Origin: Metallyticus violacea
Lineage: Eukaryota; Arthropoda; Insecta; Mantodea; Metallyticidae
Length of the DNA stretch: 64,000 nt
Direction: 5' to 3'
NCBI GenBank assembly: GCA_030762175.1
Contig: CM060834.1
Coordinates: forward strand, 62,787,501 to 62,851,500
Below the pieces are notes generated by a model that saw only the letters and a list, made by a program, of their open reading frames with translations, searched no databases and was not told the DNA's origin. The position numbers were made by a program, and so were the translations under genes. This document shows, in pieces, positions 11,358 to 25,363 of the stretch. Every line of letters starts with the position of its first letter. Position 1 is the first letter of the stretch.

Positions 11358-13803
11358 GATAACCTTAGAAAACCATAAAATGAAGAAAGTTTCGCGAAAA
11401 GAAAACATTTATTTCAATGGTTGGAAGCTTCATTAGAATCACTTTTTTCCGTTCTTATATGAGATAACTGGTTATCTTTCTGTTTTCTTCTTTGATAGCG
11501 TAAGTAAATCATATTATGCGGAAAGAATCTCGAAAAGAAAAAAAATTTTTGTTGTAGATTCGAAACTTATATAGAATCGCGTTTTGTTGAGTTTGATGGA
11601 GATAACTATTTCTCCTTCATTATTCTAGTTTGATAGCCTTAGAAGACCATAAAATGAAGAAAGATTAGCAAAAAGAAAACAGTTATTTCGATGGTTGGAA
11701 ACTTCATTAGAATCACTTTTTTTCCGTTCTTCTTTGAGATAACTGGTTCTCTTTCATTTTTCTACTTTGATAGCTTTAGAAAAGCATATTCTGCGCAAGG
11801 AATCTCGAAAAGAAAAAAAATTTTTTTCGTAGTTTGGTAACTTCAAAAGAATCGCGGTTTGTTGCGTTTCAAATGACGATACCTATTTCTCCTTCATTAT
11901 TATAGTTTGATCGCCTCAGAAAACCATAAATTCAAGAAAGGTTCGCGAAAAGAAAGCATTTATTTCCATGGTTGGAAACTTCATTAGAATCACTTTTTTT
12001 CCGTTCTTATTTGAGATAACTGGTTCTCTTTCATTTCTCTACTTTGATAGCCTTATAAAAGCATATTATGCGGAAAGAATCTCGAAAAGAAAAATTTTTT
12101 TTTTCGAAGTTTGGAAACTTCAAAGAATCGCGTTTTGTTGCGTTTCAAATGGAGATAACTATTTTTCCTTTATTATTCTAGTTTGATAGCCTTAGAAAAC
12201 CATAAAATGAAGAATGATTTGCGAAAAGAAAACATTTATTTCCATGGTTGGAAACTTCATTAGAATCACTTTTTTTCCGTTCTTATATGAGATAACTGGT
12301 TATCTTTCATTTTTCTTCTTTGATGGCCTTAGAAAAGCATATTATGCGGAAATAATCTCGAAAAGAAAATTTTTTTTTTCGAAGTTTGGAAACTTCAAAA
12401 GAATCGCGTTTTGTTGCGTTTCAAATGGAGATAACTATTTCTCCTTCAATATTCTAGTTTGATAACCTTAGAAAACCATAAAATGAAGAAAGTTTCGCGA
12501 AAAGAAAACATTTATTTCAATGGTTGGATGCTTCATTAGAATCACTTTTTTCCGTTCTGATATGAGATAACTGGTTATCTTTCTATTTTCTTCTTTGATA
12601 GCGTAAGAAAAGCATATTATGCGGAAAGAATCTCGAAAAAAAAAAAAATTTTTGTTGTAGTTTCGAAACTTATATAGAATCGCGTTTTGTTGAGTTTGAT
12701 GGAGATAACTATTTCTCCTTCATTATTCTAGTTTGATAGCCTTAGAAAACCATAAAATGAAGAAAGATTCGCCAAAAGAAAACAGTTATTTCGATGGTTG
12801 GAAACTTCATTAGAATCACTTTTTTTCGGTTCTTATTTTAGATAACTGGTTCTCTTTCCTTTTTCCACTTGGATAGACTTAGAAAAGCATATTATGCGGA
12901 AAGAATCTCCGAAAGAAATCGCGTTTTGTTGAGTTTGATGGATATAACTATTTCTCCTTCATTATTCTAGTTTGATATCCTTAGAAGACCATAAAATGAA
13001 GAAAGATTCGCAAAAAGAAAACAGTTATTTCGAAGGTTGGAAACTTCATTAGAATCACTTTTTTTCCGTTCTTCTTTGAGATAACTGGTTCTCTTTCATT
13101 TTTCTACTTTGATAGCTTTAGAAAAGCATATTATGCGGAAAGTATCTCGAAGAGAAAAAAATTTTTTTTCCAAGTTTGGAAACTTTAAAAGAATCGCGGT
13201 TTGTTGCGTTTCAAATGGAGATAACTATTTCTCCTTCATTATTATGGTTTGATCGCCTCAGAAAACCATAAAATCAAGAAAGGTTCGCGAAAAGAAAGCA
13301 TTTATTTCGATTGTTGGAAACTTCATTTGAATCACTTTTTTTCCGTTCTTATTTGAGATAACTGGTTCTCTTTCATTTCTCTACTTTGATAGCCTTATAA
13401 AAGCATATTATGCGGAAACAATCTGGAAAAGAAAATGTTTTTTTTTCGAAGTTTGGAAACTTCAAAAGAATCGCGTTTTTTTGCGTTTCAAATGGGGTAA
13501 ACCATTTCTCCTTCATTATTCTAGTTTGATAGCCTTAGAAAACCATAAAATGAACAAAGATTTGCGAAAAGAAAATATTTATTTCCATTGTTGGAAACTT
13601 CATTAGAATGACTTTTTTTCCGTTCTTATTTGAGATAACTGGTTGTCTTTCATTTTTCCACTTTGGTAGGCTTAGAAAAGCATATTATGCGCAAAGAATC
13701 TCGGAAAGAAATTTTTTTTTTTCGAATTTTGGAAACTTCAAAAGAATCGCGTTTTGTTGCGTTTCAAATGGAGATAACTATTTCTCCGTCTTTATTCTAG
13801 TTT
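11358..13803. repeat. Gamma block, second copy with rearrangement, 9 units
   Basis: Starts at 11358, 11632, 11909, 12185, 12461, 12735, 12974, 13251 and 13528. From 12185 the series repeats 7532-9205 at an offset of 4,653-4,654 bp, including the 239-bp unit. The first units (11358-12080) recur downstream at 14081-14803. The block therefore overlaps two different duplications. Confidence 0.88.
12735..12973. repeat. Shortened 239-bp unit, second copy
   Basis: Same 37-bp deletion of the A/T tract and dyad as at 8081, in the same neighbour order, offset 4,654 bp. Confidence 0.93.
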
Positions 13804-14080
13804 GATAGCTTTAGAAACCCATAAACTGAAGAAATATTCGCGAAAAGAAAACATTTATTTCGATGGTTGAAAACTCCATTAGAATCACTCTTTTTGCGTT
13901 CTTATTTGAGATAACTGGTTCTCTTTCATTTTTCTTCTTTGATAGCCTTAGAAAAGCATATTATGCGGAAAGAATCTCGAAAGGAAAAAAAAATTTTTTC
14001 GAAATTTGGAAACTTCGAAAGAATCGCGTTTTGTTGCGTTTCAAATGGAGATAACTATTTCTCCTTCAATATTCTAGTTT
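13804..14080. repeat. Chimeric unit joining two gamma series
   Basis: The left end (GATAGCTTTAGAAACCC and GGTTGAAAAC) is that of 9150. From GGTTGAAAACTCC at about 13870 it is that of 11081 (CTCC, then TTTTTGCG). The crossover lies within a few bases in half A, and downstream units follow the 11358 series at an offset of 2,723 bp. That offset equals ten units minus the 37-bp deletion. Confidence 0.85.
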
Positions 14081-15459
14081 GATAACTTTAGAAAACCATA
14101 AAATGAAGAAAGTTTCGCGAAAAGAAAACATTTATTTCAATGGTTGGAAGCTTCATTAGAATCACTTTTTTCCGTTCTTATATGAGATAACTGGTTATCT
14201 TTCTGTTTTCTTCTTTGATAGCGTAAGTAAAGCATATTATGCGGAAAGAATCTCGAAAAGAAAAAAAATTTTTGTTGTAGATTCGAAACTTATATAGAAT
14301 CGCGTTTTGTTGAGTTTGATGGAGATAACTATTTCTCCTTCATTATTCTAGTTTGATAGCCTTAGAAGACCATAAAATGAAGAAAGATTAGCAAAAAGAA
14401 AACAGTTATTTCGATGGTTGGAAACTTCATTAGAATCACTTTTTTTCCGTTCTTCTTTGAGATAACTGGTTCTCTTTCATTTTTCTACTTTGATAGCTTT
14501 AGAAAAGCATATTCTGCGCAAGGAATCTCGAAAAGAAAAAAAATTTTTTTCGTAGTTTGGTAACTTCAAAAGAATCGCGGTTTGTTGCGTTTCAAATGAC
14601 GATACCTATTTCTCCTTCATTATTATAGTTTGATCGCCTCAGAAAACCATAAATTCAAGAAAGGTTCGCGAAAGAAAGCATTTATTTCCATGGTTGGAAA
14701 CTTCATTAGAATCACTTTTTTTCCGTTCTTATTTGAGATAACTGGTTCTCTTTCATTTCTCTACTTTGATAGCCTTATAAAAGCATATTATGCGGAAAGA
14801 ATCTCGAAAAGAAAATGTTTTTTTTCGAAGTTTGGAAACTTCAAAAGAATCGCGTTTTTTTGCGTTTCAAATGGGGTAAACCATTTCTCCTTCATTATTC
14901 TAGTTTGATAGCCTTAGAAAACCATAAAATGAACAAAGATTTGCGAAAAGAAAAGATTTATTTCGATTGTTGGAAACTTCATTAGAATGACTTTTTTTCC
15001 GTTCTTATTTGAGATAACTGGTTCTCTTTCATTTTTCCACTTTGGTAGCCTTAGAAAAGCATATTATGCGGAAAGAATCTCGGAAAGAAATTTTTTTTTT
15101 TCGAATTTTGGAAACTTCAAAAGAATCGCGTTTTGTTGCGTTTCAAATGGAGATAACTATTTCTCCTTCATTATACTAGTTTGATAGCTTTAGAAACCCA
15201 TAAACTGAAGAAATATTCGCGAAAAGAAAACATTTATTTCGATGGTTGGAAACTTCATTAGAATCACTTTTTTTCCGTTCTTATATGAGATAACTGGAAA
15301 TTTTTCATTTTTCTTCTTTGATAGCCTTAGAAAAGCATATTATGCGGAAAGAATCTCCGAAAGAAAAGAAAACGATTTCGAATTTTGGAATTTTCAAAAG
15401 AATCGCGTTTTGTTGCGTTTCAAATGGAGATAACTATTTCTCCTTCATTATTCTAGTTT
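14081..15459. repeat. Gamma block, third copy, 5 units
   Basis: Units at 14081, 14355, 14632, 14907 and 15183. The last three are close to 41299-42127 and 62359-63188. The unit at 15183 carries the CTGGAAATTTTTC variant in A and, in B, a replacement of the A/T tract by AAAGAAAACGATTTCGAA. Confidence 0.87.
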
Positions 15460-18400
15460 GATAGCCTTAGAAGACCATAAAATGAAGAAAGATTCGCAAA
15501 AAGAAAACAATTATTTCGATGGTTGGAAACTTCATTAGAATCACTTTTTTCCGTTCTTCTTTGAGATAACAGGTTCTCTTTCATTTTTCCACTTTGATAG
15601 CTTTAGAAAAGCATATTCTGCGTAAAGAATCTCGAAAAGAAAAAAAAATTTTTTCGTAGTTTGATAACTTCAAAGGAATCTCGTTTTGTTGCGTTTCAAA
15701 TGGAGATAACAATTTTCCTTCATTATTCTAGTTGATAGCTTTAGACAACCATAAAATGAAGAAAGATTCGCAAAAAGAAAACATTTGTTTCGATGGTTGG
15801 AATCTTCATTAGAATCACTTTTTTTTCTGTTCTTATTTGAGATAACTGGTTCTCTTTCAATTTTCCACTTTGATTGCCTTAGAAAAGCATATTATGCGGA
15901 AAGTATCTCGAAGAGAAAAAAATTTTTTTTCCAAGTTTGGAAACTTCAAAAGAATCGCGGTTTTTTGCGTTTCAAATGGAGATAACTATTTCTCCTTCTT
16001 TATTCTGGTTTGATTGCCTTAGATAACCATAAAATGAAGAAAGATTCGCGAAAAGAAAACATTTATTTCGACGGTTGGAAACTTCATTAAAATCACTATT
16101 TTTCCGTTCTTATTTGAGATAGCTGGTTCTCTTTCATTTTCCTTCTTTGATAGCCTTAGAGAAGCATATTATGCGGAAAGAATCTCGAAAAGAAAAAATA
16201 TTTTTTTCGAAGTTTGTAAACTTCAAAGGGATCGCGTTTTGTTGCGTTTGAGATGGAGATAACTATTTCTCCTTTATTCTAGTTTGATAGCCTTAGAAAA
16301 CCATAAAATGAAGAAAGCTTCGCAAAAAGAAAACATTTTTTTCGACGGTTGGAAACTTCATTAGAATCAATTTTTTCCGTTCTTATTTGAGATAACTGGT
16401 TCTCTTTCATTTTCCTTCTTTGATAGCCTTAGAAAAGCATATTATGCGAAAAGAATCTGGGAAAGAAAAAAATTTTTTTTCGAAGTTTGGAAACTTCAAA
16501 AGATTTGCGTTTTGTTGCGTTTCAAATGGAGATAACTATTTCTCCTTCATTATTCTAATTTGATAGCCTTAGAAAACCAAAAATGAAGCAAGTTTCGCGA
16601 AAAGAAAACAATTATTTCGATGGTTGGAAACTCCATTAGAATCACTTTTTTTCCGTTCTTATTTGAGATAACTGGTTCTCTTTCATTTTCCTTCTTTGAT
16701 AGCCTTAGAAAAGCATATTATGCGGAAAGAATCTCGAAAAGAAAATTTTTTTTTTCGAAGTTTAAAAACTTCAAAAGGAACCCGTTTTGTGGCGTTTCAA
16801 ATGGAGATAACTATTTCTCCTTTTTTATTCTGGTTTGATAGCCTTAGAAAACCATAAAATGAAGAAAGATTCGGGAAAAGAAAACATTTCGATGGTTGGA
16901 AACTTCATTAGAATCACTTTTTTCCGTTCTTATTTGAGATAACTGGTTCTCCTTCATTTTTCATCTTTGATAGCCTTAGAAAAACATATACGGAAAGAAT
17001 CTCGAAAGGAAAATTTTTTTTTTCGAAGTTTGGAAACTTCAAAAGAATCGCGTTTTGTTGCGTTTCAAATGGAGATAACTATTTCTCCTTCATTATTCTA
17101 GTTTGATAGCCTTAGAAAACTATAAAACGAAGGAAGTTTCGCGAAAAGAAAACATTTTTTTCGACGGTTGAATACTTCATTAGAATCACTTTTTTCCGTT
17201 CTTATTTGAGATAACTGGTTCTCTTTCATTTTCCTTCTTTGATAGCCATAGAAAAGCGTATTATGCGGAAAGAATCTTAGAAAGAAAAAAATTTTTTTTT
17301 GAAATTTGGAAACTTCAAACGAATCGCGTTTTGTTGCGTTTCAAATGGAGATAACTATTTCTCCTTCATTATTCTTGTTTGATAGCCTTAGAAAACCATA
17401 AAATGAAGAAAGTTTCGCGAAAAGAAAACATTTATTTCGATGGTTGGAAACTCCATTAGAATCACTTTTTTTCCGTTCTTATTTGAGATAACTGGTTCTC
17501 TTTCATTTTGCTTCTTTGATAGCCTTAGAAAAGCATATTATGCGGAAAGAATCTCGAAAAGAAAAAAATTTTTTTTCGAAGTTTAAAAACTTCAAAAGAA
17601 TCGCGTTTTGTTGCGTTTCAAATGGAGATAACTATTTCTCCTTCTTTATTCTGGTTTTATAGCCTTAGAAAACCATAAAATGAAGAAAGATTCGCGAAAA
17701 GAAAACATTTATTTCGACGGTTGGAAACTCCATTAGAATCACTTTTTTTCCGTTCTTATTTGAGATAACTGGTTCTCTTTCATTTTCCTTCTTTGATAGC
17801 CTTAGAGAAGCATATTATGCGGAAAGAATCTCGAAAAGAAAAAAAAAATTTTTCGAAGTTTGAAAACTTCAAAAGAATCACGTTTTGTTGCGTTTCAAAT
17901 GGAGATAACTATTTCTCCTTCTTTATTCTAATTTGATAGCCTTAGAAAACCAAAAATGAAGAAAGTTTCGCGAAAAGAAAACAATTATTTCGATGGATGG
18001 AAACTCCATTAGAATCACCTTTTTTCCGTTCTTATTTGAGATAACTGGTTCTCTTTCATTTTCCTTCTTTGATAGCCTTAGAAAAACATATTATGCGGAA
18101 AGAATCTCCAAAAGAAACAATTTTTTTTCGAAGTTTGAATACTTAAAAAGAATCGCGTTTTGTTGCGTTTCAAATGGAGATAAATATTTCTCCTTCTTTA
18201 TTCTAGTTTGATAGTCTTAGAAAACCATAAAATGAAGAAAGGTTCGCGAAAAGAAAACATTTATTTCGATGGTTGGAAACATTTATATAATCACTTTTCT
18301 TCCGTTCTTATTAAGGATAAGTGTTTCTCTTTCATTTTTCTACTTTTATAGCCTTAAAAAGCATATTATGCGGAAAGAATCTCGGAAAGAAAAAAAAATT

Positions 18401-19586
18401 TTTCGAAGTTTGGAAACTTCAAAAGAATCTAGTTTTGTTGCGTTTCAAATGGAGATAACTATTTCTCCTTCATTATTCTAGTTTGATAGCCTTAGAAAAC
18501 CATAAAATGAAGAAAGTTTCGCTAAAAGAAAACATTTTTTTTGACGGTAGAAAATTCATTAGAATCATTTTTTCAGTTCTAATTTGAGATAACTGGTTCT
18601 CTTTCATTTTGCTTCTTTGATAGCATTAGAAAAGCCAATTATGCGGAAAGAATCTCGGAAAGAAAAAAAAAAATTTTTGAAGTTTGGAAACTTCAAAAGA
18701 ATCGCGTTTTGTTGCGTTTCAAATAGAGATAACTATTTGTCCTTCCTTATTCTAGTTTGATAGCCTTAAAAAACCATAAAATGAAGAAAGTTTCGCGAAA
18801 AGAACACATTCATTTCGACGGTTTGAAACTTCATTAGAATCACTTTTTTCAGTTCTTATTTGGGATAACTGGTTCTCCTTCATTTTTCTACTTTGATAGC
18901 CTTAGAAAATCATATTATGCGGAAAGACTCTCGGAAAGAAATTTTTTTTTTTCGAATTTTGGAAACTTCAAAAGAATCGCGTTTTGTTGCTTTTCAAATG
19001 GAGATAACTATTTCTCCTTCATTATTCTAGTTTGATAGCTTTAGAAACCCATAAACTGAAGAAATATTCGCGAAAAGAAAGCATTTATTTCGATGGTTGG
19101 AAACTTCATTAGAATCACTTTTTTTCCGTTCTTATATGAGATAACTGGAAATTTTTCCTTTTTATTCTTTGATAGCCTTAGAAAAGCATATTATGCGGAA
19201 AGAATCTCCGAAAGAAAAGAAAACAATTTCGAATTTTGGAATCTTCAAAAGAATCGCGTTTTGTTGCGTTTCAAATGGAGATAACTATTTCTCCTTCATT
19301 ATTCTAGTTTGATAGCCTTAGTAATCCATAAAACGAAGAAAGATTCGCGAAAAGAACACATTTATTTCGATGGTTGGAAACATCATTATAATCACTTTTT
19401 TCCGTTCTTATTTGAGATAACTGGTTCTCTTTCATTATTCTACTTTGATAGCTTTAGAAAAGCATATTCTGCGCAAAGATTCTCGATAAGAAAAAAAAAT
19501 TTTTTCGAAGTTTGGTAACTACAAAAGAATCGGGTTTTGTTGCGTTTCAAATGGAGATAACTATTTCTCCTTCATTATTCTAGTTT
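15460..19586. repeat. Beta higher-order repeat, 15-unit version
   Basis: Fifteen units, 4,127 bp. The beta family is recognised by CATTTTCCTTCTTTG in the A tail and by ACCAAAAATGAAG starts in some units. Compared with 31119-35793 (17 units), this copy has lost a unit at 17935 (A half of the type at 22056 joined to the B half of the type at 22332) and more near 18759. The remainder matches at an offset of 15,659 bp before and 15,937 bp after the 17935 deletion. It continues directly into the next beta copy at 19587. Confidence 0.9.
16837..17104. repeat. 268-bp unit with two small deletions
   Basis: Half A reads AACATTTCGATGG instead of AACATTTATTTCGATGG, and half B reads AAACATATACGG where the usual form is AAGCATATTATGCGG. 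The same unit is found at 20962, 32496, 37172, 42681 and 55602, with small changes. It marks one fixed position in the beta series. Confidence 0.9.
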
Positions 19587-20961
19587 GATAGCCTTAGAAG
19601 ACCATAAAATGAAGAAAGATTCGCAAAAAGAAAACAATTATTTCGATGGTTGGAAACTTCATTAGAATCACTTTTTTCCGTTCTTCTTTGAGATAACAGG
19701 TTCTCTTTCATTTTTCCACTTTGATAGCTTTAGAAAAGCATATTCTGCGTAAAGAATCTCGAAAAGAAAAAAAAAATTTTTCGTAGTTTGATAACTTCAA
19801 AGGAATCCCGTTTTGTTGCGTTTCAAATGGAGATAACAATTTTCCTTCATTATTCTAGTTGATAGCTTTAGACAACCATAAAATGAAGAAAGATTCGCAA
19901 AAAGAAAACATTTGTTTCGATGGTTGGAAACTTCATTAGAATCACTTTTTTTCCGTTCTTATTTGAGATAACTGGTTCTCTTTCAATTTTCCACTTTGAT
20001 TGCCTTAGAAAAGCATATTATGCGGAAAGTATCTCGGAGAGAAAAAATTTTTTTTCCAAGTTTGGAAACTTCAAAAGAATCGCGGTTTTTTGCGTTTCAA
20101 ATGGAGATAACTATTTCTCCTTCTTTATTCTGGTTTGATAGCCTTAGATAACCATAAAATGAAGAAAGATTCGCGAAAAGAAAACATTTATTTCGACGGT
20201 TGGAAACTTCATTAAAATCACTATTTTTCCCTTCTTATTTGAGATAGCTGGTTCTCTTTCATTTTCCTTCTTTGATAGCCTTAGAGAAGCATATTATGCG
20301 GAAAGAATCTCGAAAAGAAAAAATATTTTTTTCGAAGTTTGTAAACTTCAAAGGGATCGCGTTTTGTTTCGTTTGAAATGGAGATAACTATTTCTCCTTT
20401 ATTCTAGTTTGATAGCCTTAGAAAACCATAAAATGAAGAAAGCTTCGCAAAAAGAAAACATTTTTTTCCACGGTTGGAAACTTCATTAGAATCAATTTTT
20501 TCCGTTCTTATTTGAGATAACTGGTTCTCTTTCATTTTCCTTCTTTGATAGCCTTAGAAAAGCATATTATGCGAAAAGAATCTGGGAAAGAAAAAATTTT
20601 TTTTTCGAAGTTTGGAAACTTCAAAAGATTTGCGTTTTGTTGCGTTTCAAATGGAGATAACTATTTCTCCTTCATTATTCTAATTTGATAGCCTTAGAAA
20701 ACCAAAAATGAAGCAAGTTTCGCGAAAAGAAAACAATTATTTCGATGGTTGGAAACTCCATTAGAATCACTTTTTTTCCATTCTTATTTGAGATAACTGG
20801 TTCTCTTTCATTTTCCTTCTTTGATAGCCTTAGAAAAGCATATTATGCGGAAAGAATCTCGAAAAGAAAATTTTTTTTTTCGAAGTTTAAAAACTTCAAA
20901 AGGAACCCGTTTTGTGGCGTTTCAAATGGAGATAACTATTTCTCCTTTTTTATTCTGGTTT

Positions 20962-21229
20962 GATAGCCTTAGAAAACCATAAAATGAAGAAAGATTCGGG
21001 AAAAGAAAACATTTCGATGGTTGGAAACTTCATTAGAATCACTTTTTTCCGTTCTTATTTGAGATAACTGGATCTCCTTCATTTTTCATCTTTGATAGCC
21101 TTAGAAAAACATATGCGGAAAGAATCTCGAAAGGAAAAATTTTTTTTTCGAAGTTTGGAAACTTCAAAAGAATCGCGTTTTGTTGCGTTTCAAATGGAGA
21201 TAACTATTTCTCCTTCATTATTCTAGTTT
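20962..21229. repeat. 268-bp unit, second copy
   Basis: Same pair of small deletions as at 16837 (AACATTTCG in A, AAACATATGCGG in B). Offset from the first copy is 4,125 bp, matching the surrounding beta series. Confidence 0.9.
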
Positions 21230-22883
21230 GATAGCCTTAGAAAACTATAAAACGAAGGAAGTTTCGCGAAAAGAAAACATTTTTTTCGACGGTTGAATAC
21301 TTCATTAGATTCACTTTTTCCGTTCTTATTTGAGATAACTGGTTCTCTTTCATTTTCCTTCATTGATAGCCATAGAAAAGCGTATTATGCGGAAAGAATC
21401 TTGGAAAGAAAAAAATTTCTTTTTGAAATTTGGAAACTTCAAACGAATCGCGTTTTGTTGCGTTTCAAATGGAGATAACTATTTCTCCTTCATTATTCTT
21501 GTTTGATAGCCTTAGAAAACCATAAAATGAAGAAAGTTTCGCGAAAAGAAAACATTTATTTCGATGGTTGGAAACTCCATTAGAATCACTTTTTTTCCGT
21601 TCTTATTTGAGATAACTGGTTCTGTTTCATTTTGCTTCTTTGATAGCCTTAGAAAAGCATATTATGCGGAAAGAATCTCGAAAAGAAAAAAATTTTTTTT
21701 CGAAGTTTAAAAACTTCAAAAGAATCGCATTTTGTTGCGTTTCAAATGGAGATAACAATTTCTCCTTCTTTATTCTGGTTTTATAGCCTTAGAAAACCAT
21801 AAAATGAAGAAAGATTCGCGAAAAGAAAACATTTATTTCGACGGTTGGAAACTCCATTAGAATCACTTTTTTTCCGTTCTTATTTGAGATAACTGGTTCT
21901 CTTTCATTTTCCTTCTTTGATAGCCTTAGAGAAGCATATTATGCGGAAAGAATCTCGAAAAGAAAAAAAAATTTTTTCGAAGTTTGAAAACTTCAAAAGA
22001 ATCACGTTTTGTTGCGTTTCAAATGGAGATAACTATTTCTCCTTTATTCTAATTTGATAGCCTTAGAAAACCAAAAATGAAGAAAGTTTCGCGAAAAGAA
22101 AACAATTATTTCGATGGATGGAAACTCCATTAGAATCACTTTTTTTCCGTTCTTATTTGAGATAACTGGTTCTCTTTCATTTTCCTTCTTTGATAGCCTT
22201 AGAAAAGCATATTATGCGGAAAAAATCTCGGAAAGAAAAAAATTTTTTTTTGAAGTCTGGAAACTTCAAAAGATTCGCGTTTTGTTGCGTTTCAAATGGA
22301 GATAACTATTTCTCCTTCATTAATCTAGTTTGATAGCCTTAGAAAACCATAAAATGAGGAAAGTTTCGCGAAAAGAAAACATTTATTTCGATGGTTGGAA
22401 ACTTCATTAGAATCACGTTTTTTGCGTTCTTATTTGAGATAAATGGTTCTCTTTCATTTTCCTTCTTTGATAGCCTTAGAAAAACATATTATGCGGAAAG
22501 AATCTCCAAAAGAAACAATTTTTTTTCGAAGTTTGAATACGTGAAAAGAATCGCGTTTTGTTGCGTTTCAAATGGAGATAAATATTTCTCCTTCTTTATT
22601 CTAGTTTGATAGTCTTAAAAAACCATAAAATGAAGAAAGATTCGCGAAAAGAAAACATTTATTTCGATGGTTGGAAACATTTATATAATCACTTTTCTTC
22701 CGTTCTTATTAAGGATAAGTATTTCTCTTTCATTTTTCTACTTTTATAGCCTTAGAAAAGCATATTATGCGGAAAGAATCTCGGAAAGAAAAAAAAATTT
22801 TTCGAAGTTTGGAAACTTCAAAAGAATCTAGTTTTGTTGCTTTTCAAATGGAGATAACTATTTCTCCTTCATTATTCTAGTTT

Positions 22884-23153
22884 GATAGCCTTAGAAAACC
22901 ATAAAATGAAGAAAGTTTCGCTAAAAGAAAACATTTTTTTCGACGGTAGAAAATTCATTAGAATCACTTTTTCAGTTCTAATTTGAGATAACTGGTTCTC
23001 TTTCATTTTGCTTCTTTGATAGCATTAGAAAATCATATTATGCGGAAAGATTCTCGAAAAAAATTTTTTTTTTCGATGTTTGGAAACTTCAAAAGAATCG
23101 CGTTTTGTTGCGTTTAAATGGAGATAACTATTTCTCCTTCATTATTCTAGTTT
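22884..23153. repeat. Chimeric 270-bp unit at the beta to alpha change
   Basis: Half A is the GGTAGAAAATTCATTAG type seen at 34422. Half B is the AAAATCATATTATGCGG type seen in the unit at 34696. The switch lies in the TTAGAAAA stretch at the A|B boundary, consistent with loss of one unit by exchange. The same chimera is at 39095. Confidence 0.83.
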
Positions 23154-24259
23154 GATAGCCTTAGAAAACCATAAAATGAAGAAAGATTCGCAAAAAGAAA
23201 AGATTTATTTCGATGGTTGGAAACTTCATTAAAATGACTTTTTTTCCGTTCTTATTTGAGATAACTAGTTCTCTTTCCTTTTACCACTTTGAAAGCCTTA
23301 GAAAAGCATATTCTGCGCAAAGAATCACGAAAAGAAAAAAAAATTTTTCGAAGTTTGGATACTTCAAAGGAATCCCGTTTTGTTGCGTTTCAAATGGAGA
23401 TTACTATTTCTCCTTCATTATTCTAGTTTGATAGCCTTAGAAAACCATAAAATGAAGAAAGTTTCGCGAAATGAAAACATTTATTTCGATGGTTGGAAAC
23501 TTCATTAGAATCACTTTTTTTTCCGTTCTTATTTGAGATAACTGGTTCTCTTTCAATTTTCCACTTTGATAGCCTTAGAAAAGCATATTATGCTGAAAGA
23601 ATCTCGAAGAGAAAAAAAAATTTTTTTCCAAGTTTGGAAAATTATAAAGGAATGCGTTTTGTTGAGTTTAATGGAGATAACTATTTCTCCTTCATTATTC
23701 TAGTTTGATAGCCTTAGAAAACCATTAAATGAAGAAAGATTCGCAAAAAGAAAACATTTATTTCGATGGTTGGAAACTTCATTAGAATCACTTTTTTTCC
23801 GTTCTTATTTGAGATAACTGTTTCTCTTTCATTTTTCCACTTTGATAGCCTTAGAAAAGCATATAATGCGGAAAGAATCTCGGAAAGAAAATTTTTTTTT
23901 TTCGAAGTTTGGAAACTTCAAAAGAATCGCGTTTTGTTGCGTTTCAAATGGAGATAACTATTTCTCCTATTTTATTCTAGTTTGATAGTTTTAGAAAACC
24001 ATAAAATGAAGAAAGATTCGCGAAAAGAAAACATTTATTTCGATGGTTGGAAACTTCATTAGAATCACTTTTTTTCCGTTCTTATTTGAGATAACTGGTT
24101 CTCTTTCATTTTTCCACTTCGATAGCCTTAGAAAACTTATTATGCGGAAAGAATCTCCGAAAGAAAAAAATTTTTTTTCGAAGTTTGGAATCTTCACAAG
24201 AATCGCGTTTTGTTGCGTTTCAAATAGAGATAACTACTTCTCCTTCATTATTCTAGTTT

Positions 24260-25363
24260 GATAGCCTTAGAAAACCATAAAATGAAGAAAGATTCGCGAA
24301 AAGAAAAGACTTATTTCAGTTGTTGGAAACTTCATTAGAATCACTTTTTTTCCGTTCTTATATGAGATAACTGGTTATCTTTCATTTTTCTTCTTTGATA
24401 GCCTTAGAAAAGCATATTATGCCGAAAGATTCTCGAAAAGAAAAAATTTTTTTGAAGTTAGGAAACTTCAAATAATTGCGTTTTTTTATGTTTCAAGTGG
24501 AGATATCTATTTCTCCTTCATTATTCTAGTTTGATAGCCTTAGGAAACCATAAAATGAAGAAAGATTCGCGGAAAGAAAACATTTATTTCCATGGTTGGA
24601 AACTTCATTATAATCAATTTTTTTCCGTTCTTATTTGAGATAACTGGTTCTCTTTCATTTTTCTACTTTGATAGCTTTAGAAAAGCATATTCTGCGCAAA
24701 GATTCTCGATAAGAAAAAAAATTTTTTTCGAAGTTTGGTAACTACAAAAGAATCGGGTTTTGTTGCGTATCAAATGGAGATAACTATTTCTCCTTCATTA
24801 TTCTAGTTTGATAGCCTTAGAAAACCATAAAATGAAGAAAGATTCGCGAAAAGAAAACATTTATTTCCATGGTTGCAAACTTCATTAGAATCACTTTTTT
24901 TCTGTTTTTATTTAAGATAACTGGTTCTCTTTCATTTTCACACTTTGATAGTCTTAGAAAAGCATATTATGCGGAAAGAATCTCGGAAAGAAAATAATTG
25001 TTTTTCGAAGTTTGGAAACTTCAAAAGAATCGCTTTTTGTTGCGTTTCAAATGGAGATAACTATTTCTCCTTCATTATTCTAGTTTGATAGCCTTAGAAA
25101 ACCATAAAATTAAGAAAGTATCGGGAAAAGAAAACATTTATTTCGATGGTTTGAAACTTCATTAGAATCACTTTTTTCCGTTCTTACGTGAGTTAACTGG
25201 TTATCTTTCATTTTTCTTCTTTGATAGCTTTAGAAAAACATATTATGCGGAAAGAATCTCGAAAGGAAAACATTTTTTTTTTTTGAAGTTTGGAAACTTC
25301 ATAATAAACGCGTTTTGTGCGTTTCAAATAGAGATAACTATTTCTCCTTCATTATTCTAGTTT
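24260..25363. repeat. Alpha family, 4 units
   Basis: Units at 24260, 24533, 24810 and 25087. The first belongs to the type at 2298, 6982 and 27571 (GACTTATTTCAGTTG). The last two match 46258-46811 at an offset of 21,448 bp. Confidence 0.87.

Larger units (their letters stand above)
19587..24259. repeat. 17-unit higher-order repeat, beta plus alpha units
   Basis: Seventeen units, 4,673 bp. It is repeated as a whole at 35794-40470 (offset 16,207 growing to 16,211 bp through tract-length changes). Differences I noticed are isolated substitutions, such as TTCCACGG near 20467 against TTCGACGG in the other copy. The first twelve units are beta; the beta to alpha change is at the chimeric unit 22884, and 23154-24259 are alpha. 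Confidence 0.92.
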